Origin: Streptomyces triculaminicus
GTDB lineage: Bacteria > Actinomycetota > Actinomycetes > Streptomycetales > Streptomycetaceae
Reading direction: 5' to 3'
DNA: 64,000 bases
Assembly: GCF_017349075.1 (NCBI RefSeq)
Contig: NZ_JAFMOF010000001.1
Coordinates: 620,001-684,000 of the forward strand
The notes below the pieces were generated by a model. The model had not been told where the DNA came from. It ran no database searches and saw only the letters and a list, made by a program, of their open reading frames with translations. A program made the position numbers and the translations under genes. This document shows positions 47,799-56,662 of this stretch, one piece after another. The stretch's first letter is position 1. Each line of letters begins with the position of its first letter.

Positions 47799-49028
47799 TC
47801 AGCCGCCGCCCTCCGGCGGAGCCGGCCGCACCGCGTCCCGCAGGTCCAGCGTCGCCTCCGCTCCCCCGTCCCGGAGGTTGGCGAAGGTCAGCCGGGCGCC
47901 CAGCACCCGGGCCTGGCCCTGGGCGATCGTCAGCCCCAGGCCGAGGCCCGCTCCCGAGCCCGTGCGGAAGCGCTGCGGGCCGCCGGCGAGCAGGTGCCCG
48001 GGGAAGCCGGGCCCTTGGTCGCGGACCCGTATGACGCCGTCCTCAACCTCGGCGACGACGGGCCCGGCGCCGTGCCGGAAGGCGTTGGTGACGAGGTTGG
48101 CCAGTATCCGCTCCACGCGCCGGGCGTCCGTCTCCACCAGGCAGTCGCCGGTGATCCGCACCTCCGCCGTCTCCTGCCCGTCGCCGGCCGCCGCCCGCAC
48201 CGCCCGCCGGGTCAGCTCGCCCAGCGCCCGTACGTCCGTCTCGGCGCGCTCGTCGGCGCCGTCGAGGCGGGCCACCTCCAGGACGTCCTCCACCAGCGAC
48301 CGCACCCGCTGGGCGCGTTCGCGGACCATCTCGGCGGGGCGGCCCGGCGGCAGCAGCTCGGCGGCCGCGACCAGCCCGGCGACAGGGGTGCGCAGTTCGT
48401 GGGCGATGTTGGCGGTGACCTCGCGCTCGGCCTGGAGGCGGGCGGCGAGGGAGTCGGCCATCGTGTTGACGGCGTGGGTCAGCCGGGCGATCTCGTCCTT
48501 GCCGCCGCGCGGCCGCAGCCGGGCGACGAGGTCGCCGCCGGCGATGCGCTCGGCGGTGCGCGCGGAGGCGTTGAGGCGGCGGCCGGCCACGGTCGCCAGG
48601 CCCACCCCGACGACGCCGGCGAGCGCGGTGCCCACGCCGCCGGCCAGCCAGAGGTCCTCGTCGAGGCCCTGGAGGTTGCGGGTCTGGCGGAGGTAGGAGT
48701 GCTTGAGCACGACGATGTCGTCGCGGACCTTCGTCGCCGCCCACAGGACGGGCTCGGGGCCCGAGCGGTCCAGGTAGGTGGCGCGCTTTCCCTGCTCGGC
48801 GGCCCGGCGCAGGGGCGCGGGCAGGCGGTAGGGGTTGAGGATCACGCGGGGGCGGTCGACGCCGGCGGCGTGGTCCTCGGCGGCCGAGACCAGGCGCTGG
48901 TCGAGGGCGTCGCGCGCGGTCTCGAGCTGGTTGACGGCGGTGCGGTGGTGGACGACGAGGCCGATGAGGACGGCGACCAGCGCGGCGGTGGCGGTGATCG
49001 CCACCCCGATCTTCGTGCGCAGTCCCAT
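47799..49028 (-). CDS. Sensor histidine kinase without an adjacent response regulator
   Basis: The 409-residue protein has two membrane helices (about 9-27 and 127-149) bounding an outer sensor loop, a HAMP domain, a HisKA dimerisation domain with the phospho-His in ANIAHELRTPVAG, and an HATPase domain with N box LVTNAFRHG, DQGPGFP and GLGLGLTIA. The upstream gene, 30 nt away, encodes a small lipoprotein that may act as a co-sensor. The downstream gene is the glycine-zipper protein. No response regulator is encoded next to it. Confidence 0.92.
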   Translation of the reverse strand: MGLRTKIGVAITATAALVAVLIGLVVHHRTAVNQLETARDALDQRLVSAAEDHAAGVDRPRVILNPYRLPAPLRRAAEQGKRATYLDRSGPEPVLWAATKVRDDIVVLKHSYLRQTRNLQGLDEDLWLAGGVGTALAGVVGVGLATVAGRRLNASARTAERIAGGDLVARLRPRGGKDEIARLTHAVNTMADSLAARLQAEREVTANIAHELRTPVAGLVAAAELLPPGRPAEMVRERAQRVRSLVEDVLEVARLDGADERAETDVRALGELTRRAVRAAAGDGQETAEVRITGDCLVETDARRVERILANLVTNAFRHGAGPVVAEVEDGVIRVRDQGPGFPGHLLAGGPQRFRTGSGAGLGLGLTIAQGQARVLGARLTFANLRDGGAEATLDLRDAVRPAPPEGGG

Positions 49029-49058
49029 GGGCCCGTCTTCTCCTCGGCTGCGGCGCTG

Positions 49059-49526
49059 CTAGCGCTGGGGGACGAAGAGCCGCAGGTCGCGCAGCTCGCG
49101 GTGCTGTTCGGGCGGGAGCCCGTCGGCCACGACCTCGGCCCGGCCGTAGTAGGCGGAACGGTCCTTCCGGACCAGGCCGGCGAGCGTGACCCTGGCCTGG
49201 TAGGGGGTGGCGCGGCAGGCGGGCAGGCACCAGTTGCCGGACACCTCGCCGGTGGCCTCGGCGGTCGGCCCGCCCCAGGTGCGCCAGCGCAGGCCGGTCA
49301 GCCGGACGGAGTCGCCGATCACGAAGGACGCCGGGCGGCGCAGCGGGGGTTGACCGGGCCCCTCCACGACCTGGACCGGCCCGGCGGTGGGGGCGGCGGT
49401 CTGCGCGGGACCGGCGACCTTGAGCCCGCCCGGGTCGGCGCAGCCGCACAGCAGCCCGTTCAGCAGGCCGGCGGTCAGGGCCACGGCGCCGAGTGCCGCG
49501 TTCAGTGGTCGCACGGGATTCCTCAT
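49059..49526 (-). CDS. Small secreted protein, probable lipoprotein, paired with a histidine kinase
   Basis: The 155-residue protein has a hydrophobic N-terminal segment ending LLCGCADPGG; Cys in the LCGC motif is a plausible lipidation site. The rest is a compact domain with Cys in NWCLPACR, likely a disulfide. It precedes the kinase gene by 30 nt, like lipoprotein partners of some Streptomyces sensor kinases (CseA with CseC, for example), but sequence similarity to CseA is not evident. Confidence 0.72.
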   Translation of the reverse strand: MRNPVRPLNAALGAVALTAGLLNGLLCGCADPGGLKVAGPAQTAAPTAGPVQVVEGPGQPPLRRPASFVIGDSVRLTGLRWRTWGGPTAEATGEVSGNWCLPACRATPYQARVTLAGLVRKDRSAYYGRAEVVADGLPPEQHRELRDLRLFVPQR

Positions 49527-49781
49527 GCTGTCGGGACGCGGGACGGACGGGGCAGGGCGGTCTGACGGGGCGAACGGGCCGTACGAACGGGGCAGGTCGG
49601 GCAGGACGGGGCGGGCCTAGCAGGCCCCGAGCGGCCCGTGGGGCCATTCGTGCCAAATGTAACCGGCGTGGCTGGTTCGACGCCCGTGCCCTTGACCGAT
49701 TCCCTTCGCCGGCTCATAGGATCTGCGCGCTCACGTGGTCCGGTCCAGCCAGTCGCTCCCGCGTCACGGTGGAGGTCACCC

Positions 49782-51962
49782 ATGCACATCGCCCGTCGCA
49801 CGCTCCTCGGCGCCCTCGCCGGCTCCGCCGCACTCGGGACCGCGGGCGTGTCCGCCGCGGGGGCCGCGCCGGCCCCGGCGGGCGCGGCCGCCGCGCTGGC
49901 CCGCCTGTTGCCCCGGCACCACGGACAGGTCACCTTCCGTACCGTTCCCCGCCGGGGCGGCCGGGACGCCTTCCGGGTGTCGGGAGAGGCCGGCCGGATC
50001 ACCGTCGAGGGCACCACCCCGGCCGTCCAGCTCACCGGCTTCCACCGGTACCTGCGGCAGGTCGCGCACGCCCACTTCTCCTGGAGCGGCACCCAGACCG
50101 GCCGCCTCCCCGACCGCCTCCCCGCCGTCGGCGCCCCGCTGGCCGGGACCTCCAACGCCGTCCACCGCTTCGCGCTCAACGACACCAACGACGGCTACAC
50201 CGGCCCGTACCACGGCTGGGACTACTGGGAACGCGAGATCGACGTCCTGGCCCTGCACGGCTTCAACGAGGTGCTCGTCTACGCCGGAGCCGACGCCGTC
50301 TACCACCGCACCTTTATCGAACATGGTTACAGCGACGCCGAAGTGCGCCGGTGGGTTCCCGGCCCCGCCCACCAGCCGTGGTGGCTGCTGCAGAACATGG
50401 CGTCCTACGGCGGGCCCGTCTCCCGGGAGCTCCTCGACCGCCGCACCGACCTCGCGCGCAAGATCGTGCGCCGGCTGCGCGAGCTGGGCATGACGCCCGT
50501 ACTGCCCGGCTACTACGGCACCGTCCCGCCCGGCTTCCCCGAGCGCAACAAGGGCGCCCGCGTCATCCCCCAGGGCGACTGGGGCGGCTTCCCCCGCCCC
50601 GACTGGCTCGACCCGCGCACCCCCCACTTCGCCGCCGTCGCCCGCACCTTCTACCGCGTGCAGCGAGAGCTCTACGGCGCGAGCCCGATGTACAAGATGG
50701 ACCTGCTGCACGAGGGCGGCAACCCCGGCGACGTGCCCGTCGGCGACGCCGCCCGCGCCGTGGAGAAGGCGCTGCGCACCGCCCACCCCGGCGCGACCTG
50801 GGCCATCCTGGGCTGGCAGGAGAACCCCAAGCGGGCCATCATCGACGCCGTCGACCGCTCGCGGATGCTCATCCTCGACGGCGTCTCCGACCACTACTCC
50901 AAGGTCACCGACCGCGAGGCGGACTGGGCCGGCACGCCGTACGCCTTCGGCACCATCTGGAACTTCGGCGGCCACACCGCCCTGGGCGCCAACGCCCCCG
51001 ACTGGGCGCGGCTGTACGACCGGTGGAGAACCAAGCCGGGCAGCGCCCTGCGCGGCATCGCCCTCATGCCCGAGGCCGCCGACAACAACCCCGCCGCCCT
51101 CGCCCTCTTCTCCGACCTGGCCTGGACGGACGGGCCCGTCGACCTCAAGGGCTGGTTCGAGCGGTGGCCCGTCCAGCGCTACGGCGGTACGGACGCCGAC
51201 GCCGTGCGCGCCTGGGACGTGCTGCGCCGCACCGCGTACGGCACCTCGCGGGAGGACGGCTGGAGCGAGCAGGCCGACGGCCTCTTCGGCGCCCGTCCCG
51301 ACCTGGCCGTGAACCGCGCCGCCGCCTGGTCGCCGCGAAAACTGCGCTACGACGCGGCCGAGTTCGACAAGGCGCTGCCCGCGCTCCTGGCGGTCGCCCC
51401 CGCGCTGCGCGACAGCTCCGCCTACCGCTACGACCTGCTGGACGTCGCCCGGCAGTGCGTGGCCAACCGCAGCCGGCTGCTGCTGCCGCGCCTCAAGGCG
51501 GCGTACGACGCCGGGGAGCGGGACCGCTTCGGGGAGCTGGCGGACCAGTGGATGGAGTGGATGGCCCTGCTCGAGCAGGTGGTGGCCACCGACGAGCGGC
51601 ACCTGCTGGGCCGCTGGCTCGCCGACGCCCGCGCCTGGGGCTCCACCGCCGACGAACGCGAGCGGCTGCAGGCCGACGCGCTCTCCCTGCTGACGGTCTG
51701 GGGCCCGCGCGCCTCCGCCGACGGCGGCAAGCTGCACGACTACGCCAACCGCGAGTGGTCCGGGCTGGTCGGCGGCCTCTACCGGCTGCGCTGGAAGACG
51801 TACTTCACGGCGCTGGACGAGGCCCTGGAGAACGGCCGCGCGCCCCGGCCGGTCGACTGGTTCGCGCTGGAGGACCGCTGGACCCGGCAGCCGCCGGCCG
51901 TACGGACGCGGCCGGCCGGGGACCTCGTGCGGATCGCCCGCATGGTGGCGTCCCGGCTGTAG
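49782..51962 (+). CDS. Alpha-N-acetylglucosaminidase (GH89), secreted
   Basis: The 726-residue enzyme has a Tat-type signal (ARRTLLGALAGSAA) and the GH89 domains: an N-terminal small domain, the catalytic TIM-barrel (FALNDTNDGYTGPYHGWDYW, then LHGFNEVLVYAGADAVYH), and a helical C-terminal domain. Candidate acids are Glu in DLLHEGGNPG and Glu in MPEAADNNPA. It would cleave terminal alpha-linked GlcNAc from glycans such as heparan-type or gastric-mucin-type structures. ATG 49782 has a GGAGG site. It is divergent from the lipoprotein/kinase operon, so a sensing link is possible. Confidence 0.92.
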   Translation: MHIARRTLLGALAGSAALGTAGVSAAGAAPAPAGAAAALARLLPRHHGQVTFRTVPRRGGRDAFRVSGEAGRITVEGTTPAVQLTGFHRYLRQVAHAHFSWSGTQTGRLPDRLPAVGAPLAGTSNAVHRFALNDTNDGYTGPYHGWDYWEREIDVLALHGFNEVLVYAGADAVYHRTFIEHGYSDAEVRRWVPGPAHQPWWLLQNMASYGGPVSRELLDRRTDLARKIVRRLRELGMTPVLPGYYGTVPPGFPERNKGARVIPQGDWGGFPRPDWLDPRTPHFAAVARTFYRVQRELYGASPMYKMDLLHEGGNPGDVPVGDAARAVEKALRTAHPGATWAILGWQENPKRAIIDAVDRSRMLILDGVSDHYSKVTDREADWAGTPYAFGTIWNFGGHTALGANAPDWARLYDRWRTKPGSALRGIALMPEAADNNPAALALFSDLAWTDGPVDLKGWFERWPVQRYGGTDADAVRAWDVLRRTAYGTSREDGWSEQADGLFGARPDLAVNRAAAWSPRKLRYDAAEFDKALPALLAVAPALRDSSAYRYDLLDVARQCVANRSRLLLPRLKAAYDAGERDRFGELADQWMEWMALLEQVVATDERHLLGRWLADARAWGSTADERERLQADALSLLTVWGPRASADGGKLHDYANREWSGLVGGLYRLRWKTYFTALDEALENGRAPRPVDWFALEDRWTRQPPAVRTRPAGDLVRIARMVASRL

Positions 51963-51994
51963 TCCCGGCCGAGGACTTCCTCTGAATAACGCGA

Positions 51995-52024
51995 ACGCCG
52001 GGCGGGCCGTGGCCCGTCCGGCGT
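51995..52024. terminator. Bidirectional terminator after GH89
   Basis: Two 14-nt arms, ACGCCGGGCGGGCC and GGCCCGTCCGGCGT, with one G-T wobble and a 2-nt loop, lie between the convergent GH89 and lipoprotein genes. They start 33 nt past the GH89 stop. Confidence 0.8.
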
Positions 52025-52045
52025 CCTCGTGATGCGTGGCGTGGC

Positions 52046-53521
52046 CTAGGAGGCCGCGGCCTTCTTCTTGGGGGCGACACCGTTCTTCGGCGTGCTCACG
52101 CTGCCCTCGCCGCCCGCGAGCTTCCACTCGTGGTGGTAGAGGTCCAGCGGGATGCGCCGCTCGAACAGCGGCGTACCGAAGATCTTCAGGTGCGCCGACA
52201 GCGCACCGGTGAGGTCCACGCCGCCGTACGCCGCCCACTTGCCGGAGGCCGAGGCCTTGCCGTCGCTGGACGCGGTGGCGCTGGCCTCGCCCTCGGCCCG
52301 CAGGTAGGGGGCGAGGTCGGCGCTCACGCCCACCGCGCCGTACAGCCCGACGGACGCCTCGGTGCCGAGGGACGCCTTGACCTTGCCGGAGGCGGAGGCC
52401 GTGGCGCGCACCGGGCTGACCTCGGAGTTCGCCTTGCTGATGCCCGTCCAGCCCTTGCCCCAGCTGTAGGAGCCGCCGACGGTGAAGTCGCCCTTCATCT
52501 CCTGCTTGACGTCGACGCTGAGCTTGCCCTCGGCGTCGACCTGCAGGTAGCAGGTGAGGTCGAGGTTGATGACGACCGGCACGGGCCCGACCTGGAGGAC
52601 CGGGTCCGCGTGCAGCTTGGCGAAGGGCAGCCGCAGCGGCTTGTCCGCCGTGGTGGCCTTCGCCTCGCCCTTGAGCTCCCAGGCCGAGGACCAGTTGCCG
52701 TTCAGGGCCAGCGACGCGGTGCCGGGGCCGCCGCTCGAGCCGGTGCCCTTGCCGTTGTAGGAGAAGTCCACCTCGGGGGCCAGCTGGACGAAGCCGGAGG
52801 CCGAGGCCTCGGCCGAGACCGGGGAGCCCTCGGGGGTGGGGATGGAGGCGCCGACGTCCAGGCGGAGGTTGCCCAGGGGCACCTTGGCGCCCTTGGGGCC
52901 GGCGTGGATGCCGTCGGGCTTGGTCCAGGAGACCTGGACGCCCTTCATCAGCGGCACGACCTTGACGGCCGAGGGGTCCACGGGGACCTTGCCCTTGGCC
53001 TCGGAGTCGCCGAGCAGCGCGTCCAGGGTGGCCGGGGCCGTGTTGACCTCGGTGCCCTTGTCCGTGGCGCCGACCACCTTGGTGACCTTGGCCAGGACGC
53101 CGTGGGGAGCGCCGGGCGCGGGCGCGCTGGCGATGACGTCGCCGACGGCGACGCCCTCCCGCGCGGACTGCGACGGCTTGGGCGCGACGCCCTTGTCCGG
53201 CTTCTTCTTGCCGGCCGCGGGCGCGGCGGCGATGACGGCCTTGCCGCTCTTCTGGTCGAACGAGGCGACCTTCAGCGACGACTTGGCCGCCTTGACGCCC
53301 GTCCCCTTGTCGGCGCGGGCCACCGCGCTCGGGGCACCGGCCCCGGCCGGCGCTGCCGCGACGGCGAGCCCCGGGTCCGTGGGCGCGGCGGTGGCGGCGA
53401 CCGGTTCGGCGTCGGTCGCCTTACCGGCGGCGGAGGAGCCGCCCGACGAGCAGGCGGTGACGGCCAGCAGGGACGCGGCGGTCAGTGCAGGTAAAACGGC
53501 ATACCTGGTGGTTCTGCGCAA
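52046..53521 (-). CDS. Large secreted lipoprotein of unknown function
   Basis: The 491-residue protein has a signal with lipobox VTAC (LLAVTACSSGG), then an Ala/Lys/Pro-rich linker and a beta-rich body with repeated short motifs such as GSYSWGKGW and ASASGKxKASLG. I do not recognise the family. The body has alternating charged and Ser/Ala stretches that look like repeated beta strands. TTG 53521 is the start, because AAGGA lies about 7 nt upstream; a longer frame to 53572 has no signal. A possible role is surface adhesion or transport. Confidence 0.75.
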   Translation of the reverse strand: MRRTTRYAVLPALTAASLLAVTACSSGGSSAAGKATDAEPVAATAAPTDPGLAVAAAPAGAGAPSAVARADKGTGVKAAKSSLKVASFDQKSGKAVIAAAPAAGKKKPDKGVAPKPSQSAREGVAVGDVIASAPAPGAPHGVLAKVTKVVGATDKGTEVNTAPATLDALLGDSEAKGKVPVDPSAVKVVPLMKGVQVSWTKPDGIHAGPKGAKVPLGNLRLDVGASIPTPEGSPVSAEASASGFVQLAPEVDFSYNGKGTGSSGGPGTASLALNGNWSSAWELKGEAKATTADKPLRLPFAKLHADPVLQVGPVPVVINLDLTCYLQVDAEGKLSVDVKQEMKGDFTVGGSYSWGKGWTGISKANSEVSPVRATASASGKVKASLGTEASVGLYGAVGVSADLAPYLRAEGEASATASSDGKASASGKWAAYGGVDLTGALSAHLKIFGTPLFERRIPLDLYHHEWKLAGGEGSVSTPKNGVAPKKKAAAS

Positions 53522-53760
53522 AGTTGAGTCCTTGTGTGCGTGAGGTGGGGGCGGTACGGGGGGAGTTGGCACCCGTGGACCGCATCACACGGCAGAGATA
53601 CTCGCGGTAGCGATTCGCATGATCGTGTCATGACCCGACATGTCCGCAGAACCGTTTCTCCGGAGCTAAACGATGATCTGGATCACAATGGGCGGTAGGT
53701 CTGGACCACCCCGCGTGTCAGCGCCGCGTCAGCGCCCCCTGGCAGTGTTGTCCACGTCAA

Positions 53761-53854
53761 GGAGAGGTACTCGAAGCGGCCCAACGAGGTCCGGAAGCTC
53801 TTCCGGTCGGGGTGATCGCACCACCCCTCGCAGGTTCGAATCCTGCCCTCTCCG
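53761..53854 (+). tRNA. Class II tRNA-like gene with a non-standard anticodon arm
   Basis: The 94-nt stretch folds as a cloverleaf: acceptor GGAGAGG/CCTCTCC (53761-53767 with 53847-53853), discriminator G, D-arm stem CTCG/CGAG, T arm GCAGG-TTCGAAT-CCTGC (53830-53846) and a long hairpin GGGGTG-ATCGCAC-CACCCC (53809-53827). The arm in the anticodon position, CCGGA-AGCTCT-TCCGG (53791-53806), has a 6-nt loop with no T33, so no standard anticodon can be read. The second hairpin has a 7-nt loop with T at 33 and would give CGC, which would make the first hairpin an insertion. A strong terminator follows 8 nt after, so it is likely transcribed. Confidence 0.6.
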
Positions 53855-53861
53855 CCGGAAA

Positions 53862-53903
53862 GCGTCGAAGGGCGGCCCGCACAGGCGGGCCGCCCTTCGA
53901 CGC
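53862..53903. terminator. Strong hairpin after the tRNA-like gene
   Basis: Two perfect 19-nt arms (53862-53880 and 53885-53903) around an ACAG loop lie 8 nt past the tRNA-like gene. It can end that transcript and also the MFS gene, which stops at 53927 on the other strand. Confidence 0.9.
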
Positions 53904-53926
53904 GTCGGTGCTACGGGCCCGGAGGC

Positions 53927-55180
53927 CTAAGCCCCCGTCCTCCCCGTGGCGTTCCGCTCGCGAGGGGCCCCGGCGCCCTCCGGGGCGGCCTCCTCCCGCG
54001 CGGGGCGCCGCCAGGCGAGCGCGACGGTGACGGAGACCGCGAGGGCGACGGCGGCCGCGGCGAGGTAGACCGTGTCCAGGCCCTCGCCGGCCAGCGGCTG
54101 GGCGGCGACGGGCGAGAGGAACTGGCCCAGGAACATGGCGGCCGTGATCCCGCTGAGGGTGCGGCCGCGCACCTCGGCCGGCGTCCGCGCCACCAGCCAG
54201 GTGTTCAAGTGCGGGACGAGCAGCCCCACTCCGGTGCCGATCAGGGCCAGGCCCGCCAGGACGACGGGCACGCCGGGCGCGAAGCCGATCAGCGCGGCGC
54301 CCGCGCCCAGGACGGCGAAGACGACCGCGGCCAGGGCCGCCTCGCGCCGGCCCCGGGCGATGCGCCCGTAGTTGGCCGAGACGGTCGCCTGCACCGCGCT
54401 CATCGAGGCGAGGATCAGACCGCTGCCGACCGCCCCGACGCCCGCCAGGTCGGCCAGGTGGAAGGGGAGCTGGGTGGGGACCGTGTAGAACACGGCCTGG
54501 CCCACGAAGGCCAGCGCGAAGATGGCGAGGGCGGCGCCCGGCAGCGCCCGGCCGCCCGTGGTCCCCGCCCGCCGGACCGGGGGCTCGGCCCGGGCCGGCT
54601 CCTTGACGACCAGCGCGACCAGGGCGGCCAGCGGCAGGGCCGCCAGGTAGACCGCGAAGGGGCCCCGCCAGTCGAGGCCGGCCAGCAGCCCGCCGACCGA
54701 GAGGAACACCACGCCGCCCATCCCCATGGCCCCGGCCTGCAGGCCGAGCACCCGGGAGCGCTCGGGGCCGGAGTACAGGTCGGCCACCAGCGCCGTGGCC
54801 GCCGTCATCACCCCGGCCACCGCGAGGCCGAGCAGCACCCGGCCGGCCAGGATGGCGTAGACGTCGCCCAGCACCAGGCCCGAGCCGCCCGCCAGACCGT
54901 AGAGCACCACCGAGCCGACGAGGACGGGCTTGCGGCCCGCCCGGTCCACCAGGAGTCCGGCCACCGGCGCGCCCACCGCGATCGCCAGGGCGGGCACGGT
55001 GAGGACCAGGCGGACCAGGAAGGTGATGTCGTCGACGTCCGCGAAGTGCCGCCGCATGGCGGGCAGCGCGGGCGAGATCGTCGCGCCGGCCATCACCGTC
55101 AGCATGCTCACCAGCAGCAGCGTGACCAGGACCGGCCGGGCCGGTGCGGCCGGTGCGCCGGGGTGGGGGCGGTCGGTCAT
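53927..55180 (-). CDS. MFS exporter at the edge of the polyketide cluster
   Basis: The 417-residue protein has 12 membrane helices and the MFS loop motif GLLVDRAGRKPV between helices 2 and 3 (DHA1 type). ATG 55180 follows an AAGGACGGAG site. It is divergent from KS-alpha with 213 nt between, and 11-bp-spaced heptamers lie in that gap. By position it is the likely exporter or self-resistance pump for the polyketide, but the sequence alone does not show its substrate. Confidence 0.88.
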   Translation of the reverse strand: MTDRPHPGAPAAPARPVLVTLLLVSMLTVMAGATISPALPAMRRHFADVDDITFLVRLVLTVPALAIAVGAPVAGLLVDRAGRKPVLVGSVVLYGLAGGSGLVLGDVYAILAGRVLLGLAVAGVMTAATALVADLYSGPERSRVLGLQAGAMGMGGVVFLSVGGLLAGLDWRGPFAVYLAALPLAALVALVVKEPARAEPPVRRAGTTGGRALPGAALAIFALAFVGQAVFYTVPTQLPFHLADLAGVGAVGSGLILASMSAVQATVSANYGRIARGRREAALAAVVFAVLGAGAALIGFAPGVPVVLAGLALIGTGVGLLVPHLNTWLVARTPAEVRGRTLSGITAAMFLGQFLSPVAAQPLAGEGLDTVYLAAAAVALAVSVTVALAWRRPAREEAAPEGAGAPRERNATGRTGA

Positions 55181-55229
55181 CGTGCGCTCCGTCCTTGGGG
55201 GTTGGCACGCGAAGTGGACCGCCGCCGGC

Positions 55230-55247
55230 TCGAGCGCCGGTGGAGCG
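55230..55247. promoter_or_regulatory. Candidate SARP site, exporter side
   Basis: Heptamers TCGAGCG (55230-55236) and TGGAGCG (55241-55247) are 11 bp apart start to start, the period of SARP binding repeats. They lie 50 nt before the MFS start and could activate that gene. Confidence 0.5.
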
Positions 55248-55288
55248 TTCACGGGGTCCGCGGGCGTCCCCGACTGCCCGAGGCGGCT

Positions 55289-55306
55289 TCGAGCAGTGCT
55301 CGAGCA
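55289..55306 (+). promoter_or_regulatory. Candidate SARP site, KS-alpha side
   Basis: Two identical heptamers TCGAGCA (55289-55295 and 55300-55306) are 11 bp apart. This is the TCGAGNN pattern bound by ActII-ORF4-type SARPs. They lie about 60 nt before the mini-ORF that leads into KS-alpha, in a good place for a -35-overlapping activator site. Confidence 0.7.
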
Positions 55307-55367
55307 TCCGGCCGCAGCCTGCAATGACGTAAGTCCCGGTGTGCAGAGGCGAAAGGACAGAACAGCG

Positions 55368-55397
55368 ATGTTCTCTACAAACGCGGGCCAGATATGA
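55368..55397 (+). CDS. 9-codon mini-ORF overlapping the KS-alpha start
   Basis: ATG 55368 opens a 9-residue reading frame (MFSTNAGQI) whose TGA overlaps the KS-alpha ATG as ATGA. An AAGGA site lies about 10 nt upstream of its ATG, whereas KS-alpha itself lacks a clear site. Translational coupling through this short leader would therefore drive KS-alpha. It is too short to have a function as a protein by itself. Confidence 0.6.
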   Translation: MFSTNAGQI

Positions 55398-56662
55398 CCC
55401 GGCGCGTGGTGATTACCGGAATCGGCGTGCGCGCCCCCGGCGGGAACGGAACAAAGGCGTTCTGGGACCTGCTGTCGAACGGCCGTACCGCCACACGGAA
55501 CATCTCCTTCTTCGACGCATCGCAGTTCCGGTCCCGGATCGCCGGCGAGGTCGACTTCGATGCGGTCGCCGAGGGATTCAGCCCGCGCGAGATCCGTCGC
55601 ATGGACCGGGCGACCCAGTTCGCCGTGGCCTGCACCCGCGACGCGCTCGCGGACAGCGGGCTCGACCTGGGCTCCGTCGACCCGCACCGGGTCGGCGTGA
55701 GCCTGGGCAGCGCCGTCGCCTCGGCGACGAGCCTGGAGAACGAGTACCTGGTGATGTCGGACGCGGGCAAGTCCTGGGAGGTCGACCCGGCCTACCTGTC
55801 GCCGCACATGTTCGACTACCTCAGCCCCGGCGTCATGCCGGCCGAGGTGGCCTGGGAGGTCGGCGCCGAGGGCCCCGTGACGATGGTGTCCGACGGCTGC
55901 ACCTCCGGCCTGGACTCGGTCGGGTACGCCGTCCAGCTGATCCGCGAGGGCACGGTCGACACCGTCGTCGCCGGCGCCGCGGACACCCCCGTCTCGCCGA
56001 TCGTGGTCGCCTGCTTCGACGCGATCAAGGCGACGACGACGCGCAACGACGACCCCGCGCACGCCTCCCGGCCCTTCGACGGCACCCGCAACGGGTTCGT
56101 CCTCGCCGAGGGCGCGGCCATGTTCGTGCTCGAGGAGTACGAGGCGGCCAAGAAGCGCGGCGCGCACATCTACGCGGAGGTCGGCGGCTACGCCACCCGC
56201 TGCAACGCCCACCACATGACCGGTCTGCGCAAGGACGGCCGCGAGATGGCCGAGGCGATCCGGGTGTCCCTCGACGAGGCCCGCCTCGACGGCACCACGA
56301 TCGACTACATCAACGCGCACGGCTCGGGCACCAAGCAGAACGACCGCCACGAGACGGCCGCGTTCAAGCGCAGCCTGGGCGACCACGCCTACAACGTCCC
56401 GGTGAGCTCCATCAAGTCGATGGTGGGCCACTCGCTGGGCGCCATCGGTTCCGTCGAGATCGCCGCCTCGCTGCTGGCGATCGAGCACAACGTCGTGCCG
56501 CCGACGGCCAACCTGCACACCCCCGACCCCGAGTGCGACCTGGACTACGTGCCGCTGACCGCGCGCGAGCAGCGCGTCGACACGGTCCTCACCGTGGGCA
56601 GCGGGTTCGGCGGTTTCCAGAGCGCGATGGTCCTGCACCGCCCGGAGGTGGCTTCCGTATGA
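55394..56662 (+). CDS. Type II PKS ketosynthase, KS-alpha
   Basis: This is the condensing subunit of the minimal PKS. The 422-residue protein has nucleophile C169 ([13 protein letters not shown]), H309 (NAHGSGT), K341 and H346 ([11 protein letters not shown]), the same numbers as ActI-ORF1. Its overall sequence is close to that enzyme: [10 protein letters not shown] at the N-terminus and [12 protein letters not shown] at the C-terminus. It pairs with KS-beta, whose ATG overlaps its stop by 4 nt. The start lacks its own ribosome-binding site and depends on the leader mini-ORF. Confidence 0.97.
   Translation: MTRRVVITGIGVRAPGGNGTKAFWDLLSNGRTATRNISFFDASQFRSRIAGEVDFDAVAEGFSPREIRRMDRATQFAVACTRDALADSGLDLGSVDPHRVGVSLGSAVASATSLENEYLVMSDAGKSWEVDPAYLSPHMFDYLSPGVMPAEVAWEVGAEGPVTMVSDGCTSGLDSVGYAVQLIREGTVDTVVAGAADTPVSPIVVACFDAIKATTTRNDDPAHASRPFDGTRNGFVLAEGAAMFVLEEYEAAKKRGAHIYAEVGGYATRCNAHHMTGLRKDGREMAEAIRVSLDEARLDGTTIDYINAHGSGTKQNDRHETAAFKRSLGDHAYNVPVSSIKSMVGHSLGAIGSVEIAASLLAIEHNVVPPTANLHTPDPECDLDYVPLTAREQRVDTVLTVGSGFGGFQSAMVLHRPEVASV

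Noticed and set aside
53761..53854. A selC (tRNA-Sec) gene
   Set aside because: The acceptor stem is 7 bp, not 8, and no TCA anticodon is present in any arm.
53927..56638. A long frame fusing an upstream extension to the MFS exporter
   Set aside because: The extension is antisense to KS-alpha. The exporter starts at ATG 55180, where the ribosome-binding site and first helix fit.
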